The notes: a model not told the origin generated them from the sequence alone. A stretch of DNA of 51,338 nucleotides from an uncultured Robinsoniella sp. (GCA_900540475.1 UQGG01000049.1:1-51338); one strand, 5' to 3'. Positions 38,815 through 47,352 are shown, counted from the first letter of the stretch. Made by a program: numbers and translations.

Positions 38815-39963
38815 TCACATAAAATTTTCCTGTAGGTCCACTGCCCGTTTTTCCCAATAGGACTTTAATGCCGCCGTATGCAGTGCATGGGATATTCTGG
38901 TCTCCTCCGGCGTAAAGCAGCCAAATTCTACCTCTTTTCCTTCCACTTCCAATATAAAAGCCGCCCACATCTGTAAGATGGCATCGGTAAAACCAAATTC
39001 AAAGATATCTCCGGTGATGGTGGGAATCAGTGGTTTGGTACCGATATTTACCCTGCTCCATGCCTGGTTCTTTCCTTTGGAAAACAGATAGTGGAAAGCA
39101 TTTGGGTCATCCGAGCAAAACCGAACAGAGGCATCCATTCCCTTTACCTCCAGATACCAGTTACTTGTTGCCCCCGGCTCCAGTCTCTTTGTCTCGATGT
39201 ACATCGCAAATTCATTGTCATCCTTATCGGCGCACTGACAGATCATTGTGCCGTTGTCATAGGTATCGCAGGGCGCCATGCCGCCTTTTCCATCAGGGCG
39301 TTCTTTCACAATATCACTTAATACCCCATATACATTTTTGGGAATCCAGCCCAGCCGGAAAGGAACATGTTCTGCGTGAATACCCAGATCCCCAAGGCAT
39401 CCATATTCTCCATTCATCCGCACGGTTCGTTTCCAGTTAATCGGCTTGTTGGTATCCAGGTCACTGGCGTGATTAAATCCCGCCTTCACTTCAATGATCC
39501 TCCCCAATTTATCATCTTTTACCCACCGGATTAATTCCTGGCAGGCTGGAAAATAGGGATATTCGCTGGCACACCGCACAACCACTTCCGGATTTTGCGC
39601 AGCTGCCTCAAGGATTTTATCATTAGCTTTCTGATCGATTCCAAAGGGTTTTTCCCCCAGCAGATGCTTCCCGGCGCGGATGATATCACAGTAAACCTGT
39701 TCATGCAGCAGATGGGGAAGGGCGCAGTATACAGCTTCCACGTCTTCCCGTTTTAAAAGTTCTCTGTAATCCGTGGTGGTAAAGCAAATAGTATCAAAGT
39801 TATCCGTAAACCATTTCTGAGATGCTTCATTTACATCACAGACAGCCACGATCACAGGCTTTGCCGCAGGAACAGCCAGATGGCACCATCTTGCAGCGGC
39901 ACTTGCAAATTCTTTTCCCATAAGCCCACATCCTATAATTCCAAATTGAATTGTTTTACCCAT
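38815..39963 (-). CDS. Gfo/Idh/MocA-family NAD(P)-dependent sugar or cyclitol dehydrogenase
   Basis: A 382-aa oxidoreductase. The Rossmann motif GIIGCGLMGKEFAS opens the protein, and the family lysine is in LLGEKPFGID. The C-terminal substrate domain holds RTVRMNGEYGCLGDLGIHAEHVPFRLG, with the usual catalytic Asp-x-x-x-His arrangement (DLGIH). Family members oxidise sugars, inositols or amino-cyclitols at a ring hydroxyl. It lies 12 nt downstream of the aminotransferase gene and 51 nt before ald, so the three are one transcript. The exact substrate is unknown. Confidence 0.9.
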   Translation of the reverse strand: MGKTIQFGIIGCGLMGKEFASAAARWCHLAVPAAKPVIVAVCDVNEASQKWFTDNFDTICFTTTDYRELLKREDVEAVYCALPHLLHEQVYCDIIRAGKHLLGEKPFGIDQKANDKILEAAAQNPEVVVRCASEYPYFPACQELIRWVKDDKLGRIIEVKAGFNHASDLDTNKPINWKRTVRMNGEYGCLGDLGIHAEHVPFRLGWIPKNVYGVLSDIVKERPDGKGGMAPCDTYDNGTMICQCADKDDNEFAMYIETKRLEPGATSNWYLEVKGMDASVRFCSDDPNAFHYLFSKGKNQAWSRVNIGTKPLIPTITGDIFEFGFTDAILQMWAAFILEVEGKEVEFGCFTPEETRISHALHTAALKSYWEKRAVDLQENFM

Positions 39964-39975
39964 ATCAGACTCCTC

Positions 39976-41529
39976 CTACTTTCCTTCTTCCATTTCCTGC
40001 AGTGCAGCTTCCATATGCTCCATCAGGCAGTCAATCAGTTTATTTGTGGCAATCAGCGGCAGCTTCAGTAAGGCAGCGGGCGGACAGAATGCCTTGTACA
40101 CCTGTGCACTGATATCAAAATACCGCCCTGTCATCTTCTTTACAAAAGTAACGGTATCGTCTACATTTTTAAAGGTGATGGCGCTTAGCAGCAGTTCTCC
40201 CTCCACATAATCGATGACTTCCGGGAACTTATCTTTCAACCCCTTCACACGGGATTCATAATATCTGCCTGTTTCGGAAACAGCACTTCCATTTTGTTCC
40301 ACAAATGCCATAGTGATCAGATAAGCCAGGGATGCCAGTTCCTCCTGTCCGTTAGTAACCAGTGCCCCGAACTGATTTAAGTTATCCATTTCGGCGGTAG
40401 TTATAATTCTGGAAGCCGGGTACTGTCCGCCCGGAAATCCTTTTCCTACCACTGAGAAATCAGGATTTAAACCATATTGGCGGAACAGGAACATGCCGTC
40501 ATACCACATACAGGATTGAATCTCATCGCACATAACAGGAGTATCGCCGTCATGACAGATCTCGTATACTGCCCTGAGATATTCTTCATCCAACCGGATG
40601 CCTCCATAATTCATCAGAATAATCTCATGAGTAAACCCTGCTGCTTTATATTTTCCCTGATTGTACTTCTCAAACTTTTTCCTAAAATCCTCCAGATCAT
40701 TAATTGCTACAGGAACCACTTTATATATTTCATTTTCTTCATTCTTCTTATAGAATTCCGGCCACATATCCCGGAAGGTCTGAGCGATGATTGTGGTTCC
40801 GTGGTAGTTTGCCATACGTCCGCCCTCGTAATCACCCATAACAAAGAATACGGGTACCCGTCCGCTGTATTTTGGCTCCGGAAATGTTTTATCTAATTTA
40901 TAAAATCTGGCAAGCATCATCTTTATGCCCGCTTCACATGCAAGGGAGCCTGTTTCCAGATTGATTACCCGGTTTAATACATGGGGTTCTTCGCTATTTA
41001 AAATATTCTCCAACTCCTGCTTCTGGTCTTTACCAAGTCCATTTGCATTACGCACCAATTCCTGCTCGCACAGCCTCGTTATGTATCCTCTGGTATTATT
41101 ATGTGTTGCATTGGAAATTCCAAGCGTTCTGGCATGATCAATTAACTGATATCCCGGAAAGAAATGCCCCAGCGGCGTGTGGTAATGCTCGCTCTTAGCA
41201 ATTACATACAACTTTCCGTCCTGTCCCACCCGGTAATACCCAAATCCGGAAATCGGACTTGCATCGTGATTGGCGGCTTTGGCGAAGGCCTGTGTGGGAG
41301 CCCCATCCATTTTTCCTTTAAAAGGTTCCGTCACAACCTGACCGATTCTGTCAAGCATGGCATCCAGCTTTTCCACATAGGATTCCGGAAAAAACGCCAC
41401 CTTTTCCGTCCTTGCATTCTCAGCTTTTTCCCGGTCAACACTCAGCAGTGAAACCGCCGCATTTTCAACAGCTTTTACATATTCTTCCCCTAAAAGTTCC
41501 CCCAGAGACATGGCTAAATCATTCCTCAT
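39976..41529 (-). CDS. Class III PLP-dependent aminotransferase, long and divergent
   Basis: A 517-aa enzyme of the omega-aminotransferase group. Recognisable elements are NLETGSLACEAGIKMMLARF (substrate and PLP phosphate region), GRMANYHGTTI (cofactor-stacking aromatic followed by His), the PLP-binding Asp in VMCDEIQS and the Schiff-base Lys in VVGKGFPGGQYP. It is 60-90 residues longer than common class III enzymes, the extra length being N-terminal (1-100) and around 145-180. The start at 41529 follows AAAGGAGG; the frame extends to 41604 without a site. First gene of the cassette. With alanine dehydrogenase downstream, pyruvate is the likely amino acceptor. Substrate unknown. Confidence 0.83.
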   Translation of the reverse strand: MRNDLAMSLGELLGEEYVKAVENAAVSLLSVDREKAENARTEKVAFFPESYVEKLDAMLDRIGQVVTEPFKGKMDGAPTQAFAKAANHDASPISGFGYYRVGQDGKLYVIAKSEHYHTPLGHFFPGYQLIDHARTLGISNATHNNTRGYITRLCEQELVRNANGLGKDQKQELENILNSEEPHVLNRVINLETGSLACEAGIKMMLARFYKLDKTFPEPKYSGRVPVFFVMGDYEGGRMANYHGTTIIAQTFRDMWPEFYKKNEENEIYKVVPVAINDLEDFRKKFEKYNQGKYKAAGFTHEIILMNYGGIRLDEEYLRAVYEICHDGDTPVMCDEIQSCMWYDGMFLFRQYGLNPDFSVVGKGFPGGQYPASRIITTAEMDNLNQFGALVTNGQEELASLAYLITMAFVEQNGSAVSETGRYYESRVKGLKDKFPEVIDYVEGELLLSAITFKNVDDTVTFVKKMTGRYFDISAQVYKAFCPPAALLKLPLIATNKLIDCLMEHMEAALQEMEEGK

Positions 41530-41583
41530 AATAATTACCTCCTTTACCTTATACGTTGTTTGCAGATCCCTTTCTTCTATTTC

Positions 41584-41612
41584 ATAATATAACGTTTCTT
41601 CCATTTTGTCAA
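41584..41612 (-). promoter_or_regulatory. Sigma-A promoter of the aminotransferase cassette
   Basis: A perfect TTGACA (41612-41607), a 17-bp spacer and TATTAT (41589-41584) on the minus strand, 55 nt before the aminotransferase start. It lies back to back with the promoter of the divergent DeoR gene, so that regulator can bind between the two. Confidence 0.8.
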
Positions 41613-41671
41613 CTATTTTTGATTGTTTCTTTCATATTTTAACTATTTCAGTCATTCAGACAGGATATACA

Positions 41672-41700
41672 TTGACAGATTCTTTTTTTTATACTATAAC
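41672..41700 (+). promoter_or_regulatory. Sigma-A promoter of the divergent DeoR regulator gene
   Basis: TTGACA (41672-41677), a 17-bp spacer and TATAAC (41695-41700). About 130 nt of leader follow before the regulator start, with two hairpins and a very short open frame. Confidence 0.78.
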
Positions 41701-41706
41701 TATAGG

Positions 41707-41777
41707 TAAAGGTATGAAAGAAAATCGCTTTCACACTTACCTTTAGTGCAGTACCACAGACCCGTCTGCGGTATGCA
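41707..41777 (+). promoter_or_regulatory. Two hairpins in the leader of the DeoR mRNA
   Basis: The first stem pairs TAAAGGTATGAAAG (41707-41720) with CTTTCACACTTACCTTTA (41728-41745), with unpaired bases. The second pairs TGCAGTACCACAGA (41747-41760) with TCTGCGGTATGCA (41765-41777), 12 bp with one bulge and a four-base loop. The second ends just before a GGAGG site. They may affect translation or serve as operator palindromes. Confidence 0.5.
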
Positions 41778-41789
41778 GGAGGCATAGAA

Positions 41790-41816
41790 ATGATCGAATT
41801 TTCAAACAGACACTGA
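41790..41816 (+). CDS. Possible 8-codon leader peptide before the DeoR gene
   Basis: ATG at 41790 opens a frame of eight codons (MIEFSNRH) ended by TGA. A perfect GGAGG lies seven bases upstream, right after the second leader hairpin. The stop is 22 nt before the regulator start. It has no similarity I recognise. The bases GAATTTTCAAACA inside it match the end of the repeat element at the right edge of the window, so it may be a by-product of an old insertion. Confidence 0.3.
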   Translation: MIEFSNRH

Positions 41817-41838
41817 AAAACAAAGAGGAGGTTTCCAG

Positions 41839-42630
41839 ATGAATAAACAGGCACAGCGAACCGAAACCATTTTAAATATACTGAAGACCAGGCAGCAGCT
41901 GACTACCACAGAAGCCATGGAGCTGTTGGATGTTTCCGAATCTACCGTAAGACGACTGTTTGGGGAGCTGGAACAGGAACAAAAGGTCATCCGCAGATAT
42001 GGCGGCATTCAGCTTGCCAATAAAACTCCCGGCGAATATTCCTTTGACCGGCTGATTGAAAGCAGACAGGATGAAAAAGAGGCGATTGCGTCATTAGGCG
42101 TAAATTGTATACAGGATTCCGATATCCTGTTTTTTGATTCCGGCACCACTTTATACTACTTATGCCAGGCACTGGCACCGAAACTGGAATCAGAAGAAAT
42201 ACGGGACCTTACCGTATTTACCAATTCCCTGGCAAATCTTCAGATTCTCTCCCCTGTCTGCCGGGTGATCCTGATAGGCGGGGAATACCGCCCGAAACGA
42301 ATGGACTTTGCAGGCTATGCCAGCAATAAATTCATCGGTCATTTTAATTTTACAAAATGTTTTATCGGTGCTGATGGTATTTGTCTGGAAGAGGGGCTGA
42401 TGGCTACCGACTCAGACACGGCACTTATGGCAGAACTGGCAATATCCCGCTCGGAACAGACGATTGTCATGACCGATGCCGGGAAACTGGGGAAACGTTC
42501 CTTTTTAAGCTATGCTTCCTTAGACAAAGCAGACCGCATTATCACCGGCAGGGATGCCGATCCTGAATTTTTAGAGACACTGCGTCAAAAAGGCATCAAT
42601 GTCTGCACCGCCCAAGCTGTGGGAAAGTAA
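41839..42630 (+). CDS. DeoR/GlpR-family regulator, divergent from the aminotransferase cassette
   Basis: A 263-aa DNA-binding regulator. The winged helix covers residues 1-60 (ETILNILKTRQQLTTTEAMELL, VSESTVRRLFGELEQEQKVIRRYGG). The sensor domain has FFDSGTTLYYLCQAL, TVFTNSLANLQIL, LIGGEYRPKR and MTDAGKLGKRSF, which normally bind a sugar phosphate. A GAGGAGG site precedes the ATG. The divergent placement marks it as the likely regulator of the aminotransferase cassette. A sugar-phosphate effector would fit the aldolase in that cassette, suggesting a phosphorylated intermediate, although no kinase gene is present. Confidence 0.91.
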   Translation: MNKQAQRTETILNILKTRQQLTTTEAMELLDVSESTVRRLFGELEQEQKVIRRYGGIQLANKTPGEYSFDRLIESRQDEKEAIASLGVNCIQDSDILFFDSGTTLYYLCQALAPKLESEEIRDLTVFTNSLANLQILSPVCRVILIGGEYRPKRMDFAGYASNKFIGHFNFTKCFIGADGICLEEGLMATDSDTALMAELAISRSEQTIVMTDAGKLGKRSFLSYASLDKADRIITGRDADPEFLETLRQKGINVCTAQAVGK

Positions 42631-42647
42631 TTTTCAGACACGCTCTT
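42629..42647. repeat. Solo end of the GAGCGTGT element after the DeoR stop
   Basis: AATTTTCAGACACGCTCTT matches the right end of the complete element at 51125-51284 (AATTTTCAAACACGCTCT) with one change, and begins within the stop codon of the regulator. No left end is found nearby. Confidence 0.5.
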
Positions 42648-42650
42648 GCA

Positions 42651-42718
42651 AAAAAAGACAAGCTCTTGCATCAGATATCCATTCTTACTGATCTCCTGTG
42701 CAAGAGCTTGTCTTTTTT
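42651..42718. terminator. Bidirectional intrinsic terminator between DeoR and the GH4 gene
   Basis: A perfect 20-bp inverted repeat (42651-42670 and 42699-42718) with a 28-nt loop. It has six As on the left and six Ts on the right, so it can stop transcription of the regulator (plus) and of the GH4 gene (minus). Confidence 0.9.
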
Positions 42719-42727
42719 ATAATTTCT

Positions 42728-42760
42728 CTATGTTTTTTCTATGTTTTTTCTATGTTTTCT
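42728..42760. repeat. Three 11-bp tandem repeats just after the GH4 stop
   Basis: CTATGTTTTTT (42728-42738), CTATGTTTTTT (42739-42749) and CTATGTTTTCT (42750-42760) lie head to tail. The next trinucleotide, CTA at 42761, is the GH4 stop codon on the minus strand. Confidence 0.8.
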
Positions 42761-44107
42761 CTAATTATAATACCCTTTCATTTCCTGCAAAAACGGCAGT
42801 TCCAGCAGTTCATTCAAAAATCCTTCTGCCTGTTCTCTGGATCTGGTGAATGGGTCCATCATAATTAATTCTGTCAGCAGCTCCCTGCTTCCCCTCTCAT
42901 ATGCTTCCAGTTCCATTTCCACCGATGCAATCCGGTCTCTTTTCATATGGCTCTGCACCATTTTCGGAAGCGGCAGCGTATGGATGCCCTGGATCCCCCT
43001 TTTGGATACCAAGGCGGGAATTTCCACTTCAAAGTCTTCCGGGACTCCTTCTACGTACTGATACGTATTTGCTATATTTACGATAACTACCCGTTCCACA
43101 TCACATGCCAGTGCTTCAATTAAGGGGATCATCGGCTCATCCGACGGCACTTTGGAGAAAAAATCCATCATCTTTATGGAGTCATCATGGGCTGCCCTGT
43201 GTATATCCTCCACATGTTTTTGGGACGTCTGAAAATATTCTTCATAAAAATGATCGGGGTCTTCTCTCCAGACTTCCTGTACCTCCCCGTCCGTGTGGTA
43301 CCAGTAGCCCCAGCTTCCTCCTCCCGGAGTGCAGGTATCCCCAATGGGCATGACGCCATATTTTTGATAGAGATCAATTGCCTTTGGTCCAAAATCATCG
43401 CTGTACCTGCAGGTTTTAAAATAATCCTCAGATTTTTCTGCAATCCACTGATCCAGCAGCGGATAGGCATTCTCTCCTTTATAATAAAAGCTGTTCAGCC
43501 ACACGAAATGGTTGATTCCCGGAACCTGAAACGTGACATTTTCCCGCTCCAGCCCAAGCAGTTCGCATAACCGGTATACACCTCCGTACCCGTGGCACAT
43601 TCCAGCCAGTTTTATTCCTTTGTATTTCCGGGTCAGATAGGTAACGCCTCCCATAACCGGATTGGAGACCATGATATACCATGCATCGGGACACACCTTC
43701 TGCATATCATGATAAATCTCTTCCATCAGACGAAGCTGGTAAAAATTAACCCAGAAAGACTCATCATGTACGATATGAAAGCTTCCTCCAAAACGGTAAC
43801 CCCATTTTTGGGCTACCTTCCACCCCTCTTTCAGCCTTTCATATCCTCCAGCCAGGGCCGTATTGACCACAAAGTCCGCACCCTGCAGACACTCCAGACG
43901 GTCAGTGGTTTTCGTAATCTCAAGGGCGGTACCCGCTTCTTCTGCATATCTGACACACATCCGGTATATATCATCCAACCGATCTTCATTGATATCCATC
44001 AGACAGATCCTGCTGTCTGAAAGATTTTTGGCAAGGCACAGGTCTTTGATTAAATTAATGGAAAAGATCCCCGATCCTGCGCCTATTAAACTGATTTTTA
44101 CACTCAT
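42761..44107 (-). CDS. GH4 NAD- and manganese-dependent glycosidase, non-phosphorylated substrate predicted
   Basis: A 448-aa GH4 enzyme, which cleaves by a redox elimination mechanism using NAD and Mn. The NAD fold starts at ISLIGAGSGIFSINLIKDL. The metal Cys is in MCHGYGG (about residue 172), and the metal His is in PGINHFVWLN (about 203). Members acting on 6-phospho-sugars usually have CN/CD-x-P at that Cys. The CHG form here fits plain alpha-glycosides or uronides, in line with the ABC rather than PTS uptake next door. It is last in the operon with binding protein and permeases. Whether the sugar is glucose, galactose or a uronic acid is not evident. Confidence 0.88.
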   Translation of the reverse strand: MSVKISLIGAGSGIFSINLIKDLCLAKNLSDSRICLMDINEDRLDDIYRMCVRYAEEAGTALEITKTTDRLECLQGADFVVNTALAGGYERLKEGWKVAQKWGYRFGGSFHIVHDESFWVNFYQLRLMEEIYHDMQKVCPDAWYIMVSNPVMGGVTYLTRKYKGIKLAGMCHGYGGVYRLCELLGLERENVTFQVPGINHFVWLNSFYYKGENAYPLLDQWIAEKSEDYFKTCRYSDDFGPKAIDLYQKYGVMPIGDTCTPGGGSWGYWYHTDGEVQEVWREDPDHFYEEYFQTSQKHVEDIHRAAHDDSIKMMDFFSKVPSDEPMIPLIEALACDVERVVIVNIANTYQYVEGVPEDFEVEIPALVSKRGIQGIHTLPLPKMVQSHMKRDRIASVEMELEAYERGSRELLTELIMMDPFTRSREQAEGFLNELLELPFLQEMKGYYN

Positions 44108-44142
44108 TTCTTATCCTCCTGCCTTCCAGTGATTATGACGTT

Positions 44143-44970
44143 TTATTTTACGGCACCTGCTGTCAGACCTTTGGTCAAATACTTTTGGAACAGCAGATAA
44201 ATTACAAGCGTGGGTACTACACTGATTAAAAGCCCGGTCATCTGAAAAGTGGGATCCACCGAAGTCCTGTCTGCCATCAGGGATGACAATGCAACCATGA
44301 CAGTCCTTTTATCCATAGATTTCAAAAGAATCATCGGGGTAAATAAATCATTCCAGTAACCGATAAAATTGGTGATGACTGACATAGCGATCCCCGCAAT
44401 TCCCATTGGAACGATTACATTGGCAACCAGCCCGAAATAACCGGCACCGTCAATCTTCGCCGCCTCCATCACTTCCTTGTCAATCCCCCGAAAGCAGGTG
44501 GTCATCAGCATAATCGTACTGGGCATTCCCATCGCCAGATAAGATAATACAACACCTGTATAGGTATCTACCAATTGAAACTTTGCAAAAATGACATACA
44601 TTGGAATCATGGTGACCTGAGCGGGAATAAACATGGTAGATATAATGATTAAAAACATCACATTCCTACCTCGGAATCTGAGTTTGGTAAAAGCATAGCT
44701 GGCAAACACGGAAAAGATGGTGATTAAGACTACACTTGCCCCAACTACAATAAAGGTATTCATAAAATTTTTCAGTATCTTAAATCTGGAAATTAATGCC
44801 TCAAAATTATCCAGATTTATGGATTTCGGCAGTGCGAAAGGGTCCGCCAGATATTCCGCCCCGGATTTCATGGCAGTCATGGCCATAAAAATAAGGGGAT
44901 ATAAAAAGGTGAGGGACATGAGGCAGAGAGCGGTAAAGACCAATATTTTAGACCACTTTATTTTTTTCAT
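44143..44970 (-). CDS. Sugar ABC transporter permease, MalG type (third importer)
   Basis: A 275-aa inner-membrane permease with about six helices, opening with ILVFTALCLMSLTFLYPLIF. The EAA loop is EVMEAAKIDGAGYFGLVANV, followed by IVPMGIAG. The start overlaps the stop of the partner permease by four bases. It precedes the GH4 gene by 35 nt. Confidence 0.9.
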   Translation of the reverse strand: MKKIKWSKILVFTALCLMSLTFLYPLIFMAMTAMKSGAEYLADPFALPKSINLDNFEALISRFKILKNFMNTFIVVGASVVLITIFSVFASYAFTKLRFRGRNVMFLIIISTMFIPAQVTMIPMYVIFAKFQLVDTYTGVVLSYLAMGMPSTIMLMTTCFRGIDKEVMEAAKIDGAGYFGLVANVIVPMGIAGIAMSVITNFIGYWNDLFTPMILLKSMDKRTVMVALSSLMADRTSVDPTFQMTGLLISVVPTLVIYLLFQKYLTKGLTAGAVK

Positions 44971-45866
44971 GCAGCTCCCTCCTCCCTTTCCTTTTTCTGG
45001 GAAATACCCTGTTGGATTCCGGTAAAAATCAATATAATGATTAAGAGAATAACCGACATGGCACAGGAATACCCCATTTGGCTTCCGCTCACAAATGATT
45101 TCTGATAGATCATATAGTCGATGGTCATCGTTTCCGTTCCCGGACCACCTCTGGTAAGGGAATAAATAAGCGGAAACAAGCTGGTGAATGACCAGATTAC
45201 CGATACCATAACCGAATATTCTATGGTTCTTCGCAGCAACGGCAGGGTTACCAGGAAAAGTTTCTGCCAGTATCCGGCACCATCCAGTCTAGCCGCTTCG
45301 TAAATGTCAGGTGAAACAGAAGCCAGCCCGCCCAGCACCAGCATTCCCTGCCAGCCAATATTGATCCAGACCAGGCAGAAAATAATGACACCCAGGCCGC
45401 TGGATGCCTGACCCAGCCATTCAATCGCCAGCCCATCCATGCCAACCGCTCTGAAAAAGGTATTAATCGGTCCGTTAAATCCAAAAAAGATGGCGAATAA
45501 AAATCCAACGATCAATGAAGAGACCACCTGGGGAATGTAATAAATGGTACGAAATATCTTCCATCCCTTCACTTCTTCATACAGTAAAACAGCCACCACT
45601 ACGCCAATAAAAATCTGTATCGGTATGTAAATCAGAAGCACCAGATTGTTCCTGAAAAGCCCCCAAAATTCCCCGTGTCCCAAAATCTGGATATAATTTT
45701 TCAGTCCCACAAAATCGGATTTCAGCATTCCGTCCCAGTTTGTAAAACTTTTTATGACAGCTGCTGCCACGGGTACTCCCCTGACAGCAGCTATAATTAT
45801 CAACACCGGCAATATAGAAAGCCATCCCTGAAGTGCTTCTCTGTTACAGCATCTTTTTTTCTTCAT
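44967..45866 (-). CDS. Sugar ABC transporter permease, MalF type (third importer)
   Basis: A 299-aa inner-membrane permease. It begins with a basic stretch (MKKKRCCNREALQG) and the helix WLSILPVLIIIAAVRGVPVA. The EAA loop reads PDIYEAARLDGAGYWQKLF with VTLPLLR next, and TRGGPGTETMTIDYMIY is the usual family block. It lies 38 nt after the binding protein gene. Confidence 0.9.
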   Translation of the reverse strand: MKKKRCCNREALQGWLSILPVLIIIAAVRGVPVAAAVIKSFTNWDGMLKSDFVGLKNYIQILGHGEFWGLFRNNLVLLIYIPIQIFIGVVVAVLLYEEVKGWKIFRTIYYIPQVVSSLIVGFLFAIFFGFNGPINTFFRAVGMDGLAIEWLGQASSGLGVIIFCLVWINIGWQGMLVLGGLASVSPDIYEAARLDGAGYWQKLFLVTLPLLRRTIEYSVMVSVIWSFTSLFPLIYSLTRGGPGTETMTIDYMIYQKSFVSGSQMGYSCAMSVILLIIILIFTGIQQGISQKKEREEGAA

Positions 45867-45904
45867 GTACAGGCTCCTCCCCGTTCACATGCCGAAGCCT
45901 CCGT

Positions 45905-47320
45905 TTACTGGAGCTCCTGCACTTTTTCATCCAGCTTCTGAGCCAGTTCATCGGGCGTCATTTTACCGGTAACAGCAAGGGTTCCAAGAGAGAAACACTC
46001 ATTTGCAATGTCAGGTACCATACTGTTATCTGTCCAGTAAGAATAATTCTGGGCGATATTGTACACTTTTTCCATTACGCTGTCCCCTTCCCAGCCAAGA
46101 TCTTTGAGGGTAATATCCTTTCTCAGCGGAAGCATCGGATAATTTTTCAGCAGTTTCAGGTGGTTTTCTTTGTTACTTAAGAAAGAACAGAATTTCACTG
46201 CCAATTCCGGATTCGGGCAGTAATTCGCAACTGCAAGCACCTGTCCCGAGCCTCCGATTGCCGTATTGCTTTTGATAACAGTTCCATCATAATCCGGCAG
46301 TATGTAAAATCCGACCTTTTCATTTCCAAGGGACTCCCTCACTACCTGAAGGATACCGGAAGTAACTCCGCCCAGCATGGCTGCATCCCCTTTTAAAAAC
46401 CTGGATAAGGCATCCTGTGAACTGGCGTAATCCTCGTTAACATACCCCTTATTGAACATCTCCTGGGCTTTCAGAAACGCATTTTTAAAGTTCTCATCCT
46501 CAGAGAATTTCTTTTCCCCTTTGCTCTCTGCCGCAATGTCTTCATTACTGGTTTTCTGTACCCACCAGGTTGCCATATCCATGGTAACCAGAGAATTTAC
46601 CCCGGCGGAATCTGCAATGATGGGAAGGATTCCCGCATCTTTAATCTGCTGCAGCATAGCCATAAATTCATCAACTGTCTTTGGAGGATTCCCTTCCAGA
46701 TCCACACCTGCCTTTTTGATAAGATCGGTATTGTAGATAAATCCGCAGATCTCCGTACCTGCCGCCGGATAGCCCAGTATCTTTCCGCCTTCTTTAAAAT
46801 CTTCCGTAACCACATCCCAGCCCATGAGATTTTCCTTATCTTCTGGAGGTATCATATCCGAAATGTCCAATACCACATCCTTCAATGCAAATATCGGCTG
46901 TCCGGACCAGAGATTGACAATATCGGGACCGCTTTTCGCAAGTGCTGCGGCTTTATAGGACTGGTGCGCCGCACCCTGGTCAGGAAGCAGTGTAATCTCT
47001 ACTTTAACTCCCGGGTTCTCCTTCTCAAACTCATTGCAGATCTGAGTGATCGGCCACTCCTCCTGAGGCTTTTTCTTGTCTTCATCAGAAATATAAGTCG
47101 CAAGCCAGATACTTAATACTTTTTCGCTTTGATCTGTTTCCTCCGCCTGTTTGTCTTCCTGCTTGTCTTCTGTTGTTGCCTGTTCCTCCTGTCCTTTACT
47201 CTCTGTTGCTGCTGTGGTGTCTGCCTTTGGCGATTCCTGCGTGCTCTGACATCCCGCTGCCATCAGTCCCAGGACTGCAGCTAGTCCAAGTGCCATAAAT
47301 CTGTTTCTTCTCTTCTTCAT
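45905..47320 (-). CDS. Extracellular sugar-binding lipoprotein of the third importer
   Basis: A 471-aa solute-binding protein. Signal peptide MKKRRNRFMALGLAAVLGLM ends at lipobox AAGC (Cys near residue 24). The tether is rich in Gln, Glu, Thr and Lys. The mature domain starts near KVLSIWLATYISDEDKKKP and has the usual hinge and sugar-site aromatics (LWSGQPIF, WWVQKT). The start at 47320 follows AAAGGGGG; the upstream extension to 47353 lacks a site and crosses a repeat remnant. The sugar is unknown, presumably the substrate of the GH4 enzyme. Confidence 0.9.
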   Translation of the reverse strand: MKKRRNRFMALGLAAVLGLMAAGCQSTQESPKADTTAATESKGQEEQATTEDKQEDKQAEETDQSEKVLSIWLATYISDEDKKKPQEEWPITQICNEFEKENPGVKVEITLLPDQGAAHQSYKAAALAKSGPDIVNLWSGQPIFALKDVVLDISDMIPPEDKENLMGWDVVTEDFKEGGKILGYPAAGTEICGFIYNTDLIKKAGVDLEGNPPKTVDEFMAMLQQIKDAGILPIIADSAGVNSLVTMDMATWWVQKTSNEDIAAESKGEKKFSEDENFKNAFLKAQEMFNKGYVNEDYASSQDALSRFLKGDAAMLGGVTSGILQVVRESLGNEKVGFYILPDYDGTVIKSNTAIGGSGQVLAVANYCPNPELAVKFCSFLSNKENHLKLLKNYPMLPLRKDITLKDLGWEGDSVMEKVYNIAQNYSYWTDNSMVPDIANECFSLGTLAVTGKMTPDELAQKLDEKVQELQ

Positions 47321-47352
47321 GAAAATCCCCCTTTTCCTTTTAAACGCGCTCA

